52,971 nt of DNA from SFLA01 sp045595785 (GTDB lineage Bacteria > Bacillota > Clostridia > Oscillospirales > CAG-382): NCBI GenBank assembly GCA_045595785.1, contig JAZOBE010000003.1:1-52971 (forward strand), written 5' to 3'. A program made the translations under genes and the position numbers. Numbering within the stretch: position 1 is the first letter of the stretch; each line of letters opens with the position of its first letter. Below, in pieces: positions 44,882 through 52,971 of the stretch. Under the pieces are notes generated by a model. That model saw nothing but the letters and a program-made list of their open reading frames with translations. It searched no databases and had not been told where the DNA came from.

Positions 44882-45343
44882 TTACAGAATCAGCTTGTCC
44901 AATTCCACAGACAATCTCTTTTTTAATTCTTTCAGTTGGTTTTCTGTCGGGCGGTTATCGTTATGATACATCAGTTCTTTTGGATACCACCATACGGGAC
45001 CTTTTCCGTTGTTGCCGTAACAGCCCAAATCACCGCTTGTCCGCGGGAAAAGATGCCAGTGTAAATGTGAATCGCCGTTCCCTAACAATTCATAGTTCAT
45101 TTTTTCTGCGTCAAAGGCTCTTGACACCGCTTCCGCAACAACAGACATTTCCAACAAAAATTTCACTTTGGTGCTTTCGTCCAATTCAAAAAGTTCAGTT
45201 TTGTGTTCTTTGCACAGAAATATGGTGTATCCTTTGAAAAATTGGTGGTCACCCAAAACCACATATCCCGTTTCAAGCTCTTTCACAAAATATGGGTTTG
45301 TACCGTCTTTTATCATTTTAATTCTGTCACATATCAAACACAT
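44882..45343 (-). CDS. HIT-family nucleotide hydrolase
   Basis: 153 residues. The histidine triad is visible in SHLHWHLFPR near the C-terminal third, the active site of HIT hydrolases that cleave dinucleoside polyphosphates or nucleoside phosphoramidates. An N-terminal CLIC motif may bind zinc, as in several family members. ATG behind AAGGAG. The 159 bp to the next gene upstream show no supported gene. Confidence 0.88.
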   Translation of the reverse strand: MCLICDRIKMIKDGTNPYFVKELETGYVVLGDHQFFKGYTIFLCKEHKTELFELDESTKVKFLLEMSVVAEAVSRAFDAEKMNYELLGNGDSHLHWHLFPRTSGDLGCYGNNGKGPVWWYPKELMYHNDNRPTENQLKELKKRLSVELDKLIL

Positions 45344-45502
45344 TCAAATTCTCCTTAATCAAGTCACCGGATAAATGCTGTTTTTAAAATAGGCTCTAAT
45401 TTAGTTGAGAAAACATCGGATTTCGTTTTTTGGGGATACATTTTTCTAAAAAAGCCAATCACTTTCAACAAATCTTTCGTACCATTCGTTTTGCATAAGT
45501 AA

Positions 45503-45817
45503 TTAATCCGAAAAAGGTTTAGCGATATCAGATGTGTCATTTTGTATATATTCAAGAGATTTAAGCGCTTCAGAATAATGAACGATACTATCAAATACTT
45601 TCGCAGTGAAAACAATGCCCGGAATTTGCGCTTTAATTGTTTCAATCAGATTATCATCTAATCCCCCGCGAACAACTTCTCCCATCATGCGTTGTGTTTC
45701 ATACTCGTCTATGAAAGCATTAAGTTTGATCAGCAAATTGTTTGTGTCATCTTTTATTTGCATGGCATCATTATTCAATTGCAATCTTCTTGCCTCAAAA
45801 TATTCTTTGTTAAGCAT
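45503..45817 (-). CDS. Hypothetical small helical protein
   Basis: 104 residues, mostly predicted helix with a few charged heptads (YFEARRLQLNNDAMQIKDD). No family recognised. ATG behind GAGAGG with a suitable spacer supports translation. The start lies about 90 bp from repeat copy 2. The gene is AT-rich and could be part of a recently moved segment. Confidence 0.55.
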   Translation of the reverse strand: MLNKEYFEARRLQLNNDAMQIKDDTNNLLIKLNAFIDEYETQRMMGEVVRGGLDDNLIETIKAQIPGIVFTAKVFDSIVHYSEALKSLEYIQNDTSDIAKPFSD

Positions 45818-45909
45818 TGTTTTGTTCCTCTCTATACGGCTATGTGGTGTTATTATACATTATGCCATCGCTTGCGCTCGGCGTAGTATACTTGCTTACG
45901 CAAGCGTGA

Positions 45910-45978
45910 TATGTTCACTTCGGCGGTAGCCGAAACTTCACTGCTTGCAACTTCACTTGCCTTTAAGGGCAAACTTAG
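45910..45978 (+). repeat. Interspersed hairpin-rich repeat, copy 2 (partial)
   Basis: A shorter copy: TTCACTTCGGCGGTAGCCGAA, AACTTCAC, then GCAACTTCACTTGCC and GGGCAAACTTAGTT. It matches the 3' half of copies 1 and 3. Its final bases run into the stop codon of rlmD (45979-45981), so the element may supply or sit exactly at the gene's end. A degenerate 5' part may extend back to about 45868. Confidence 0.8.
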
Positions 45979-47124
45979 TTACCTTTCTATCAAACACACG
46001 CATTCGCAATGGTTTGTATGAGGAAACATATCCACGGGGATGACCTTTTTCACCTCATAGCCGTGCTTTGTAAGATACGCGCAGTCTCTTGCCAGCGTTT
46101 CGGGGTTGCAGGAAACGTAAACTATCCGCTTTGGAGAGAGTGTGATGCAGGAATCCAAAAATTCTCTTGAACAGCCTGCGCGGGGAGGGTCGGTTATCAC
46201 CGTGTCGATATGCTCGTTTCCTTCGGCAATTTTACGCATAAGGGCGCCTGCATCCTCGCAGTAAAACTTTATGTTTTTAATTCCGTTTATCTTTGCGTTT
46301 ACGTGGGCATCCTTCACCGCCTCACGGTTGGACTCTACACCTATAACCGTTTTTGCCTTATCCGCCGCAATAATTCCCATGGTGCCGATACCGCAATAAG
46401 CGTCAAGCAGCACGGTATCGGGGTCGGGAGAAGCAAACTCAATAGCCTTTGAATACAAAAATTCGGTCTGTACGGGGTTTATCTGATAAAAGGATTTGGG
46501 CGATATTCTGAACCGCTTTCCGCACAAAATATCCTCAATATATCCTTTTCCGTAAAGCACCTTTTCTCTTTCGCCCATCCACAGAAAGATATCGGTATCG
46601 TTTATACACTGTACAACGGTGGTAACGTCGGGACGTATTTTTATAAGCTCTTCGGTAAAATGCTTTGCCTGGGGAAACATCGGTGTGCTGGTTACCGGCA
46701 CTACCATAATCTCTCCCGTCTGCTTTCCGCGGCGTACCAGCAGGTGGCGAAGGGTTCCTCTGCCTGTTCTCGGGTCGTATACGCTTATTCTTTGCTTTTT
46801 TACTATCTCCGCAACAACTCGTACTATCTGACCGCAAATCTCGTCCTCAAGCAGACAGTCGCCTGTCTGCACTATCTTGTGGGAGGAGGATTGGTACATT
46901 CCGTTTATCATTTTTCCGCCGACCATACCGAACGCGGACTGCACCTTGTTACGGTAGTGCAGGGGAACGTCCATTCCGTGTATCTCGTCCACACGGCAGA
47001 ATTTTCCCATAAGAGAAATAACGTCTGCCATTTTTTTACTTAACTGCCGGTTGTAGGTCAGATTAAGCATCTGGCATCCGCCGCACTTTTTCTGAACGGA
47101 ACAGTATAGTTTTTCGGTGTTCAT
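45979..47124 (-). CDS. rlmD: 23S rRNA (uracil-C5)-methyltransferase, RlmD/RumA type
   Basis: 381 residues. An N-terminal Cys set (CSVQKKCGGCQ) binds an iron-sulfur cluster. The SAM-binding motif DAYCGIGTMG, the DPPRAGCS motif and the catalytic-Cys segment YVSCNPETLARD are all clear. It modifies uridine in 23S rRNA. The TRAM domain of longer relatives is missing. ATG behind AAGGAG, 3 bp after the GNAT gene. The stop abuts repeat copy 2. Confidence 0.92.
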   Translation of the reverse strand: MNTEKLYCSVQKKCGGCQMLNLTYNRQLSKKMADVISLMGKFCRVDEIHGMDVPLHYRNKVQSAFGMVGGKMINGMYQSSSHKIVQTGDCLLEDEICGQIVRVVAEIVKKQRISVYDPRTGRGTLRHLLVRRGKQTGEIMVVPVTSTPMFPQAKHFTEELIKIRPDVTTVVQCINDTDIFLWMGEREKVLYGKGYIEDILCGKRFRISPKSFYQINPVQTEFLYSKAIEFASPDPDTVLLDAYCGIGTMGIIAADKAKTVIGVESNREAVKDAHVNAKINGIKNIKFYCEDAGALMRKIAEGNEHIDTVITDPPRAGCSREFLDSCITLSPKRIVYVSCNPETLARDCAYLTKHGYEVKKVIPVDMFPHTNHCECVCLIER

Positions 47125-47127
47125 GTT

Positions 47128-47640
47128 TTATATCTCCTTGCCGTAAACCGTTTTGTATATCTGCTTTACGGCAGATTCACAATTATCCAATTTGCGGGGA
47201 TAGCTTAATATTTTTAATTCCACCTCATTACCGCCTTCTCGGTAAGAGGGCTGTATATAGGGAAATTCGTTAATATAAAATCCGTTGCGCTTGTAAAAAT
47301 TCAGCCTGCGGGCGGCAATATCGGTGTGGGGCGGCTCTGCCTCAAGCACTATTGTGCCCAACAGCTTTTGTGCTTCAGCCAGACCTTTTCCTCCGTATCC
47401 GCAGTTACGGAATTCTTCGCATACAACAAAATGCTCCGCAAAATAAAAACCGTTAAGCTTCCATACCGTAAGGTATCCCACGGTCGTGCCGTGAAGCACA
47501 AGCTCGTATACACAGTATTCTTTTTTATTTAATATTTCTTTTGCGTTTTCTCGCGGACGTATCTCGTCTGCGGGAAAGGATTTTTCTATTTCCGTATACA
47601 TTCTGTCAAACCCGCAGGGGCTCATAGGTACAAGCTTCAT
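47128..47640 (-). CDS. GNAT-family N-acetyltransferase
   Basis: 170 residues from the ATG at 47638-47640, 1 bp after the YitT stop. The GNAT acetyl-CoA loop appears in EEFRNCGYGGKGLAEAQKLLG, with the final strand NFYKRNGFYIN. The substrate is not deducible. It is part of the tight minus-strand operon. Confidence 0.85.
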   Translation of the reverse strand: MKLVPMSPCGFDRMYTEIEKSFPADEIRPRENAKEILNKKEYCVYELVLHGTTVGYLTVWKLNGFYFAEHFVVCEEFRNCGYGGKGLAEAQKLLGTIVLEAEPPHTDIAARRLNFYKRNGFYINEFPYIQPSYREGGNEVELKILSYPRKLDNCESAVKQIYKTVYGKEI

Positions 47641-47641
47641 T

Positions 47642-48529
47642 TCACACGTCTCTTTTAAAATTTCCAAACACCTCGTTTACCTTAGAAAAGCTTGCAAAGG
47701 TATCGGGGTAGCTTTTTATTATCCGCATCATCTCACCCAGCTGGCGCTTATTGATAATGCACACCAGCATATACTTGTCCGTATCCGAATACACGCCGTG
47801 AACACGTATCTCGGTAACACCCCGCTTTAATCGTGTCATCAGCACCTCGGAAAGCTGGTCGGGATGGCTTGTTACTATCTCAAACTTATATCCGTTTTTA
47901 ATACCGCTCAGACCGTGGTCAACGATAATATTTGCAATAAACAGGTTAAGCAGGGTGCATATTACGGGGGTAACCTTCATTCCGTAAACGAAAAAGGCAA
48001 TAGCCACCACGCTTGAATCCATTAAAAAGGAAACGTATGCAATATTCTGCTCGGGGTTAAAATGCTTTATCAGAGCGGATATCCCGTAGGTTCCGCCGCT
48101 GGCACCGAAGCGCTTGAGCATCATGGAAAATCCGATGCCCGAAACCACGCCTGCGGCAATAGATGCGAAGATCATATTAAAATCCTCGCCGTTGTTTATA
48201 AGGCAATATGGCTTTGCGCCCAACAGATCGTAAAGCTGGGGCATAGAAGATTGCACCACCATATACAAAATGAGCATAAACCCAAGCTTTTTATCAATAA
48301 TTATACTAACGAGTATAAATATGGGCATATTGAACAGCACCATAAGCAGAGACCAGCTCACCTTGTATCCCAGCAGATGGTAGGTTATGGTTGCAAGACC
48401 GCCCACACCGCCGGGTGCAAACCCGTTGCTGTTCTGGAAAAAGTGGTATGCCGTACCCACTATCATTCCTGCAATAACTGCGCAGAGAATATCAAATATA
48501 AGCCGTTTGGCCCGGGAATCCTTTTTCAT
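47642..48529 (-). CDS. YitT-family membrane protein
   Basis: 295 residues with five or six N-terminal transmembrane helices, including the family segment GFAPGGVGGLATI, and a C-terminal DUF2179-type cytosolic domain. The function is unknown in general; relatives are conserved in Firmicutes. ATG behind GAGAGG, 14 bp after the serine dehydratase gene. Confidence 0.88.
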   Translation of the reverse strand: MKKDSRAKRLIFDILCAVIAGMIVGTAYHFFQNSNGFAPGGVGGLATITYHLLGYKVSWSLLMVLFNMPIFILVSIIIDKKLGFMLILYMVVQSSMPQLYDLLGAKPYCLINNGEDFNMIFASIAAGVVSGIGFSMMLKRFGASGGTYGISALIKHFNPEQNIAYVSFLMDSSVVAIAFFVYGMKVTPVICTLLNLFIANIIVDHGLSGIKNGYKFEIVTSHPDQLSEVLMTRLKRGVTEIRVHGVYSDTDKYMLVCIINKRQLGEMMRIIKSYPDTFASFSKVNEVFGNFKRDV

Positions 48530-48543
48530 TTTTCCTCTCGCTT

Positions 48544-49743
48544 TTACTCTTTGTACTTTTTCGCCAGACCGCCCTCGGCTGTCTCGCGGTAGATGACCTT
48601 AAGGTCCTTTCCGGTTTCGTACATGGTATCTACTATCATATCAAAGCTTATTTTTCTGGAATCCGCCAGAAAATCCGCCAGATTAACTGCGTTCAGCGCT
48701 CTCATCGCCGCAATTGCGTTCCTCTCAATGCAGGGTATCTGCACCAGACCGCCGATAGGGTCGCAGGTAAGTCCCAGATGATGCTCAATCGACATTTCCG
48801 CCGCGTATTCTATCTGGTCAAGATCCAGTTCATACAATTCCGCCGCCGCAGCCGCCGCCATAGCGCAGGCAGTACCTATTTCTGCCTGACAGCCACATTC
48901 CGCACCGCTTATGGAAGCGTTTGTTTTAATCAGATTTCCCACAACGCTTGCCGCCGCCAGACCCCGCAATATCTGAGTATCCGTAAAATTCCGCTTTACC
49001 TGCAGATATTTAAGCACCGCAGGCAGTACGCCGCAGGCACCGCAGGTAGGCGCGGTAACTATAAGTCCGCCTGCCGCGTTTTCCTCGCTTACCGCATAGG
49101 CATAAGCGCATATAAGACGGTTGGTTTTGGTTTCCTCGCTTTCGTCAATATGCTTTTGACGGTAGAGGTATCTGGCTTTTCTCTGCAGTCCCAATCCGCC
49201 GTGAAGAGTGCCCTCAGCGGCAATACCCCGCTTGACCGCGTCCTGCATTACTTCCCATACGTCGGCAAGATAATCCCAAATCTCCTTGCCCTCGCATTCC
49301 TCAACGTATTGCCACAGACGCATACCCTTTTCTCGGCAGTATTCGGATATACGGGTAAAGGAGTTTATGGGGTATACCTCCTCGTGCTCGCTGATCTCCT
49401 CGCCGTGAGCGATCACTTCGCCGCCGCCAATGCTGTAATATCTGACAACATCAGCATTTTCTCCGTTTTTGATTGCGATGAAATCCATAGTGTTGGGGTG
49501 GAAATCGGTAGGGGTATCGTAATCGAATACCAGCTCCAGCTTCTTTCCCTCAAACACCCTTTCCAGCGCCTCGTCGGTCATGTGTCCCGCGCCCGTCTTG
49601 GCAAGAGAGCCGTACAATATCACCTTGTATCCCTCTGCGTCGGGATGCTCGGAAAGAAATCTCCTTGCTGCGTGGACAGGTCCCATAGTGTGGGAGGAGG
49701 ACGGTCCGGAGCCGATACGGTATAAATATCTTAAAGATTGCAT
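48544..49743 (-). CDS. sdaA: Single-chain iron-sulfur L-serine dehydratase
   Basis: 399 residues, a fusion of beta and alpha parts. It deaminates L-serine to pyruvate with a 4Fe-4S cluster. Visible are GPSSSHTMGP, SIGGGE, then the Cys motifs CGACG and AECGCQAEIGTAC that hold the cluster. ATG behind AAAGGAG. Oxygen-sensitive, consistent with an anaerobe. Confidence 0.92.
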   Translation of the reverse strand: MQSLRYLYRIGSGPSSSHTMGPVHAARRFLSEHPDAEGYKVILYGSLAKTGAGHMTDEALERVFEGKKLELVFDYDTPTDFHPNTMDFIAIKNGENADVVRYYSIGGGEVIAHGEEISEHEEVYPINSFTRISEYCREKGMRLWQYVEECEGKEIWDYLADVWEVMQDAVKRGIAAEGTLHGGLGLQRKARYLYRQKHIDESEETKTNRLICAYAYAVSEENAAGGLIVTAPTCGACGVLPAVLKYLQVKRNFTDTQILRGLAAASVVGNLIKTNASISGAECGCQAEIGTACAMAAAAAAELYELDLDQIEYAAEMSIEHHLGLTCDPIGGLVQIPCIERNAIAAMRALNAVNLADFLADSRKISFDMIVDTMYETGKDLKVIYRETAEGGLAKKYKE

Positions 49744-49759
49744 TGTGTTTTTCTCCTTT

Positions 49760-50359
49760 TTATTCGGGCAGATAAAAGGTCTGCTCGGGGCCCGTGTCCT
49801 TCATTAAAAGCCTTTTGTCACGGTTTTTCATAAGCAGATATATGCAGTATATATCACCGCTGCATCCGCCAAGGTGAAGCCCCAGCAGAAAAGCGGAGAT
49901 AAAATAAAACACAGTGTCAAAATAAAAAAGCGCTATTGTGGCGGGAAGGAGTATTACTGTAAACACCACAAGAGGGGCGGCCACTGACACGAGGGCTGTC
50001 TTTCTGTACGTGTATATGTTGGGCACACCGCAGAATGCACAGCTCCAGCTTAAGCCAAAGGTCAGCTTTTCGCCTGTCATCGCCTTGTATGCAATACCGT
50101 GGACTATCTCGTGGAGCACGATATACACCACCATCGAGACCATAAAGATTATGTAGGGCGCCCAAAAGGTCTTGGTTATTTCGGAAATTAATAATTCACC
50201 TTTTATAATAACGGGAATTGCGCAAATCGCCATAATAACAAACAGCACACCGATGGCTATAAGATTCATAATAATACCGAACTTCGCGCTTTTTGCGTTT
50301 ATGTGCTTTATCACACGGTACCCTTCGGGCAGGGTCTTTTCAAAGTTTTTCTGTTTCAT
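49760..50359 (-). CDS. DUF3267-type putative membrane zinc metalloprotease
   Basis: 199 residues with four transmembrane helices. The zincin motif HEIVH (HExxH) lies on a helix, as in DUF3267 proteins. A second motif LHLGGCSGD follows later, a possible third zinc ligand region. The target is unknown. ATG behind GAGGAAAATG; 12 bp after the preceding gene. Confidence 0.8.
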   Translation of the reverse strand: MKQKNFEKTLPEGYRVIKHINAKSAKFGIIMNLIAIGVLFVIMAICAIPVIIKGELLISEITKTFWAPYIIFMVSMVVYIVLHEIVHGIAYKAMTGEKLTFGLSWSCAFCGVPNIYTYRKTALVSVAAPLVVFTVILLPATIALFYFDTVFYFISAFLLGLHLGGCSGDIYCIYLLMKNRDKRLLMKDTGPEQTFYLPE

Positions 50360-50371
50360 GTCTCATTTTCC

Positions 50372-51487
50372 TCAAAACCAGTGGTCTTTCATTTCTTTTA
50401 AGAATTCTTTTGTTATAGGGTATCCCGCACTTTCACCTATCACCGCGTCCACTCTGCAATAGGGGCATAACGCCGTCTTGCCTCCGTCGGCAAATTCGGT
50501 TATTTTTTCGGGCGAATACACCTCAAGACAGTAAAAACAACCGCAAACATCGTCTTTTTCAAGCATTTTTCTGTTGTTTGAGCAGTATCCGTGTGCGGCT
50601 ATAACGTCAGGTTTAACGCTTGGGGCGAGAAGACTTTTGATAACGGATATTGTTTGTTTCTGTTTGGCTGTCATATTTTCCGTATCGGCTTTTTCTGCCT
50701 CGCACACGTGGATATGCTCGTGATATATGAACAGGTCTTCTTTGCTGTTTATGCGGGCACTCAAAGGATAGCACATATAGCATTCGTCAGTGAAATCAAT
50801 GCAACGATTTTGCACAGGCGTTTCGGCTACGTAATATAGTTCACCGTCATAGGATATAATGTCACCGACCTTAAACAAAATCGGCATATTACATACTTCA
50901 AAAAAAGGAAACAAAGGGGTAATTCCTCTTTTGAAAAAGTATTTATTATATACATCTTTTGCATTTTTACCTGGGCAACCGCAGATTTTAATATCTTCTA
51001 TTGCGGCTTCAAGCAACGCTTTTTCCTGTTCGTCGTTTGTGTCTTCAGCCAGCATTGTAAAAATCAAATAAATCTCGTTACGGGTTTTTATATATTCCGA
51101 GAAGATCGTAGCTTGCTGAAGTACGGATAAACACGGAGGATTATTATCCAGATATTCGCGCATATCCTTGGAGGGCATACATTTTAGCATTTTGGTAAGA
51201 AATGCGTAGTTGGAAACATTTTGCCCTTCCATAAAGACAATAACAGCTTTTTCCGCTTCTTCTAATTTGTTCAAATGAAAATGGGCGCAAACCACTCCGT
51301 CTTCGTTTGTTACGTAAAAAGGAAATGAAACTCCGTCATAAAACAGTTCAAAATATTTCCCTTGGTACTTTCCGCGCAAAACGGTAAAAACACTGTCGCT
51401 TTTATGTCCAAATTCTTTTGAACTGCATAGGGTTACGGGATATTTCTCTTTAATGCGCTCGTAGATCAAAGTGATGTCTGATTTCAT
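50372..51487 (-). CDS. Uncharacterised zinc-ribbon-tailed protein
   Basis: 371 residues. The N-terminal and middle parts have no fold I recognise. The C-terminus has paired Cys motifs CGCFYC and CPYC around a short strand, with a conserved end GYPITKEFLKEMKDHWF, as in a small family of 'cytoplasmic proteins' found near toxin or immunity genes. Start lies 2 bp after the upstream gene's stop. Confidence 0.65.
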   Translation of the reverse strand: MKSDITLIYERIKEKYPVTLCSSKEFGHKSDSVFTVLRGKYQGKYFELFYDGVSFPFYVTNEDGVVCAHFHLNKLEEAEKAVIVFMEGQNVSNYAFLTKMLKCMPSKDMREYLDNNPPCLSVLQQATIFSEYIKTRNEIYLIFTMLAEDTNDEQEKALLEAAIEDIKICGCPGKNAKDVYNKYFFKRGITPLFPFFEVCNMPILFKVGDIISYDGELYYVAETPVQNRCIDFTDECYMCYPLSARINSKEDLFIYHEHIHVCEAEKADTENMTAKQKQTISVIKSLLAPSVKPDVIAAHGYCSNNRKMLEKDDVCGCFYCLEVYSPEKITEFADGGKTALCPYCRVDAVIGESAGYPITKEFLKEMKDHWF

Positions 51488-51489
51488 TT

Positions 51490-51831
51490 TTACTCCAATA
51501 CTTTTATAATCTCGATCTTTCCGATAATGTGGCGGTTAAAGTTTTCAAGCTCTTCGGCGGGAATCCACATTTCTTGGTGGTAAGATGCGCCTACGGTCTG
51601 TACTGCAAATTTTGAGATATATTCGTCGTCAACGGTAAAACGGGTAACAAAGCCTTTGTAACCGGAATTTTCGTCCTTTGTGTTCCATTTTCCCGCAATT
51701 TCTTCCGCATATTTTTGGTTAAGAACGGGGTAGAATATAGGCTGCCAATCTAACCTCGGCGGAAACGCAGTGAACCCGCTTGCTTCAATCAGTTCTTTTT
51801 CTTTTACCCCGACAGGTCGGTATAATACCAT
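51490..51831 (-). CDS. Small conserved protein of the 'ADP-ribosylation/crystallin J1' annotated family
   Basis: 113 residues with the recognisable pattern LYRPVGVKEKELIE, PPRLDWQPIFYPVLN, and FAVQTVGA...QEMWIPAEELENFN. Relatives carry that annotation without proven activity. ATG behind GGGAG. Within a four-gene unknown cluster. Confidence 0.65.
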   Translation of the reverse strand: MVLYRPVGVKEKELIEASGFTAFPPRLDWQPIFYPVLNQKYAEEIAGKWNTKDENSGYKGFVTRFTVDDEYISKFAVQTVGASYHQEMWIPAEELENFNRHIIGKIEIIKVLE

Positions 51832-51847
51832 AGCGGTTCTCCCTTTA

Positions 51848-52132
51848 TCAAAACTCGTTTTTGCCCGACATAAACTCTTTAATCCATATTATTGCGATCT
51901 CGGTGTTTACTGGGTGAGAATGGAAATATCTTTCGTCAGGCGATTTTTCAAAAAGCTCTGCGGAGAAAACGTACAGGTCGTCCTCTTTATATAAATCAAA
52001 CCGTCTGTCTGCCCCCGTTCCGCGAATCACCGGCACATCGATGGTGTATCCGTCGTTCAAAGCAAAAGTGGTCGTAAACACTATATCGTAATCATTTTTT
52101 AATTGGTCGTATATAAATTTCAGGTCTTTCAT
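51848..52132 (-). CDS. Hypothetical small protein
   Basis: 94 residues from the ATG at 52132; a longer frame with a TTG start exists, but the ATG has a GGTGA nearby. No recognised family. The sequence has two beta-rich stretches (IVFTTTFAL, YTIDVPVIRG). Confidence 0.55.
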   Translation of the reverse strand: MKDLKFIYDQLKNDYDIVFTTTFALNDGYTIDVPVIRGTGADRRFDLYKEDDLYVFSAELFEKSPDERYFHSHPVNTEIAIIWIKEFMSGKNEF

Positions 52133-52164
52133 AGAATCACCGTTAATTCCTTGTGAGAACGTAA

Positions 52165-52758
52165 TCAAGAGAAATCATAAGTGGTATATCCGCTATCAGA
52201 AATAGCTTGCTGTAACGTTCTAAATCGTTTTGCTTTTCCGCCCACCAAAAAACGCTTTCCTTTTTTGAACACGAAAGATCTTTTGAACAAAATCTTGATA
52301 GGTATACCCGATGAATAAAACTCAAAACACCACTTTGTGATGTTTCGTTTAGCCACGCAAGATTTGCTTGGACCGATAGCGGCGCAATCCGAAAAAAAGA
52401 TAATATGATTTCTTCCAAGCTCATCGACATACGTTATGCCTTTTTCATTAATATCGACTATGTTTGTGTCATATACTTTGAGTTCAGGTAAATCTTTTCT
52501 TTGCTCATGAACAAAGTCCAAAGCATAGAAATATATATCCTGATCTTCCCATTCTTCCTTTTCGGGCTCATTGTTCAGGTATGTACGATAACAGTATTTG
52601 TTCTCCTCTATCTTCAGAACATCGGAATTATATCGGATTATAATTCTATTATTTTCCAACCCGATATTCAAAACCGCATCTTTCAAATCGTCGTACAACT
52701 CTTCAATAGTGTTGTAATTTCTGTGATAAACTTTATACAATTTCTCGTTATCTTGCAT
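52165..52758 (-). CDS. Hypothetical protein
   Basis: 197 residues from the ATG at 52756-52758 (GAAAGG upstream). The longer frame to 52800 runs into repeat copy 3 and is not preferred. No family recognised; rich in Tyr, Asp and Lys, mixed alpha/beta. It is the first gene of the nine-gene minus-strand run. Confidence 0.6.
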   Translation of the reverse strand: MQDNEKLYKVYHRNYNTIEELYDDLKDAVLNIGLENNRIIIRYNSDVLKIEENKYCYRTYLNNEPEKEEWEDQDIYFYALDFVHEQRKDLPELKVYDTNIVDINEKGITYVDELGRNHIIFFSDCAAIGPSKSCVAKRNITKWCFEFYSSGIPIKILFKRSFVFKKGKRFLVGGKAKRFRTLQQAISDSGYTTYDFS

Positions 52759-52780
52759 AGCCTTTCGCCCTCGATAATCG

Positions 52781-52961
52781 GTGAAGTTTTTGTTTCGCAA
52801 AAGTGAAGTTGTTCGCTTTGCTCACAGTGGAGTTTTGCTCGTTACACTCGCAAAGTGAAGTTAAGTTCGCCCTCGCTTCGCCGTCAGGCGAAACTTCACT
52901 CATGCAGTGAACTTCACTGCCGAAGGCAACTTCACTTGCCCGCGAGGGCAAACTTAGTTGT
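52781..52961 (+). repeat. Interspersed hairpin-rich repeat, copy 3
   Basis: Matches copy 1 over most of its length: GTGAAGTTGTTCGCTTTGCT, GTTTTGCTCGTTACACTCGC, CTTCGCCGTCAGGCGAA, then GGCAACTTCACTTGCC and GAGGGCAAACTTAGTTG. It lies upstream of the nine-gene minus-strand run and may run past the window end. Confidence 0.85.
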
Positions 52962-52971
52962 CGAATTCGCG

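Noticed and set aside
45364..45645. Minus-strand open frame of 93 codons
   Set aside because: Overlaps the 104-residue gene in another frame and lacks a Shine-Dalgarno. A decayed remnant cannot be excluded.

Overview
The window looks like a chromosomal segment of a spore-forming, gut-type Clostridia (Bacillota). The evidence is a cotJA-cotJB-cotJC spore-coat set, TTG and GTG starts behind strong Shine-Dalgarno sequences, consensus sigma-A promoters with 17-bp spacers, FIVAR, BspA-type LRR and dockerin surface proteins, and an iron-sulfur L-serine dehydratase. No rRNA, tRNA, CRISPR array or transposase gene was seen.

Region 1 (1-5005, minus strand) is a compact operon read from about 4977 down to 125: acyl-CoA synthetase, TetR-type regulator, BioY biotin transporter, thioredoxin reductase-like protein and a duplicated-domain lipoprotein. 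A GH36-like glycosidase (5135-6688, minus) follows with its own promoter and terminator.

Region 2 (6888-38070, plus strand) is the centre of interest: about 31 kb of co-oriented genes for what looks like a cell-surface assembly system. It opens with a consensus promoter and a 2,047-residue secreted protein ending in a dockerin. Two membrane-anchored proteins with cohesin-like N-termini and FIVAR repeats follow, then a degenerate HD-GYP/EAL fusion that is probably a c-di-GMP receptor. After that come TasA/camelysin-like proteins with a YAWF-type signal region and a shared C-terminal motif (WLEGxDxDC or YLDG), two SipW-type (Ser/His) signal peptidases, and a membrane-anchored McrB-like AAA+ ATPase paired with a DUF2357-like coiled-coil protein. 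The remaining genes are a beta-helix protein, a small signal-anchored protein, a 1,595-residue giant that fuses the subunit fold to Ig-like modules, and a membrane-anchored LRR protein. A perfect palindromic terminator closes the block. My working model (inference) is a c-di-GMP-responsive, SipW-processed surface fibre or matrix in which an AAA+ machine of restriction-system ancestry drives or controls export or assembly. The dockerin/cohesin pair would attach the largest component to the cell.

Region 3 (38087-45817) holds the cotJ operon, a BspA-like LRR lipoprotein, a dephospho-CoA-kinase-like NTPase, a radical-SAM PflA-like enzyme, a metallophosphoesterase lipoprotein, a HIT hydrolase and a small unknown gene. 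Region 4 (45979-52758, minus strand) is a run of nine tightly spaced genes: four poorly known small proteins, a DUF3267 zincin, L-serine dehydratase, a YitT-type membrane protein, a GNAT acetyltransferase and RlmD. Three copies of one interspersed hairpin-rich repeat lie at about 39164-39344, 45910-45978 and 52781-52961; two of them bracket region 4.
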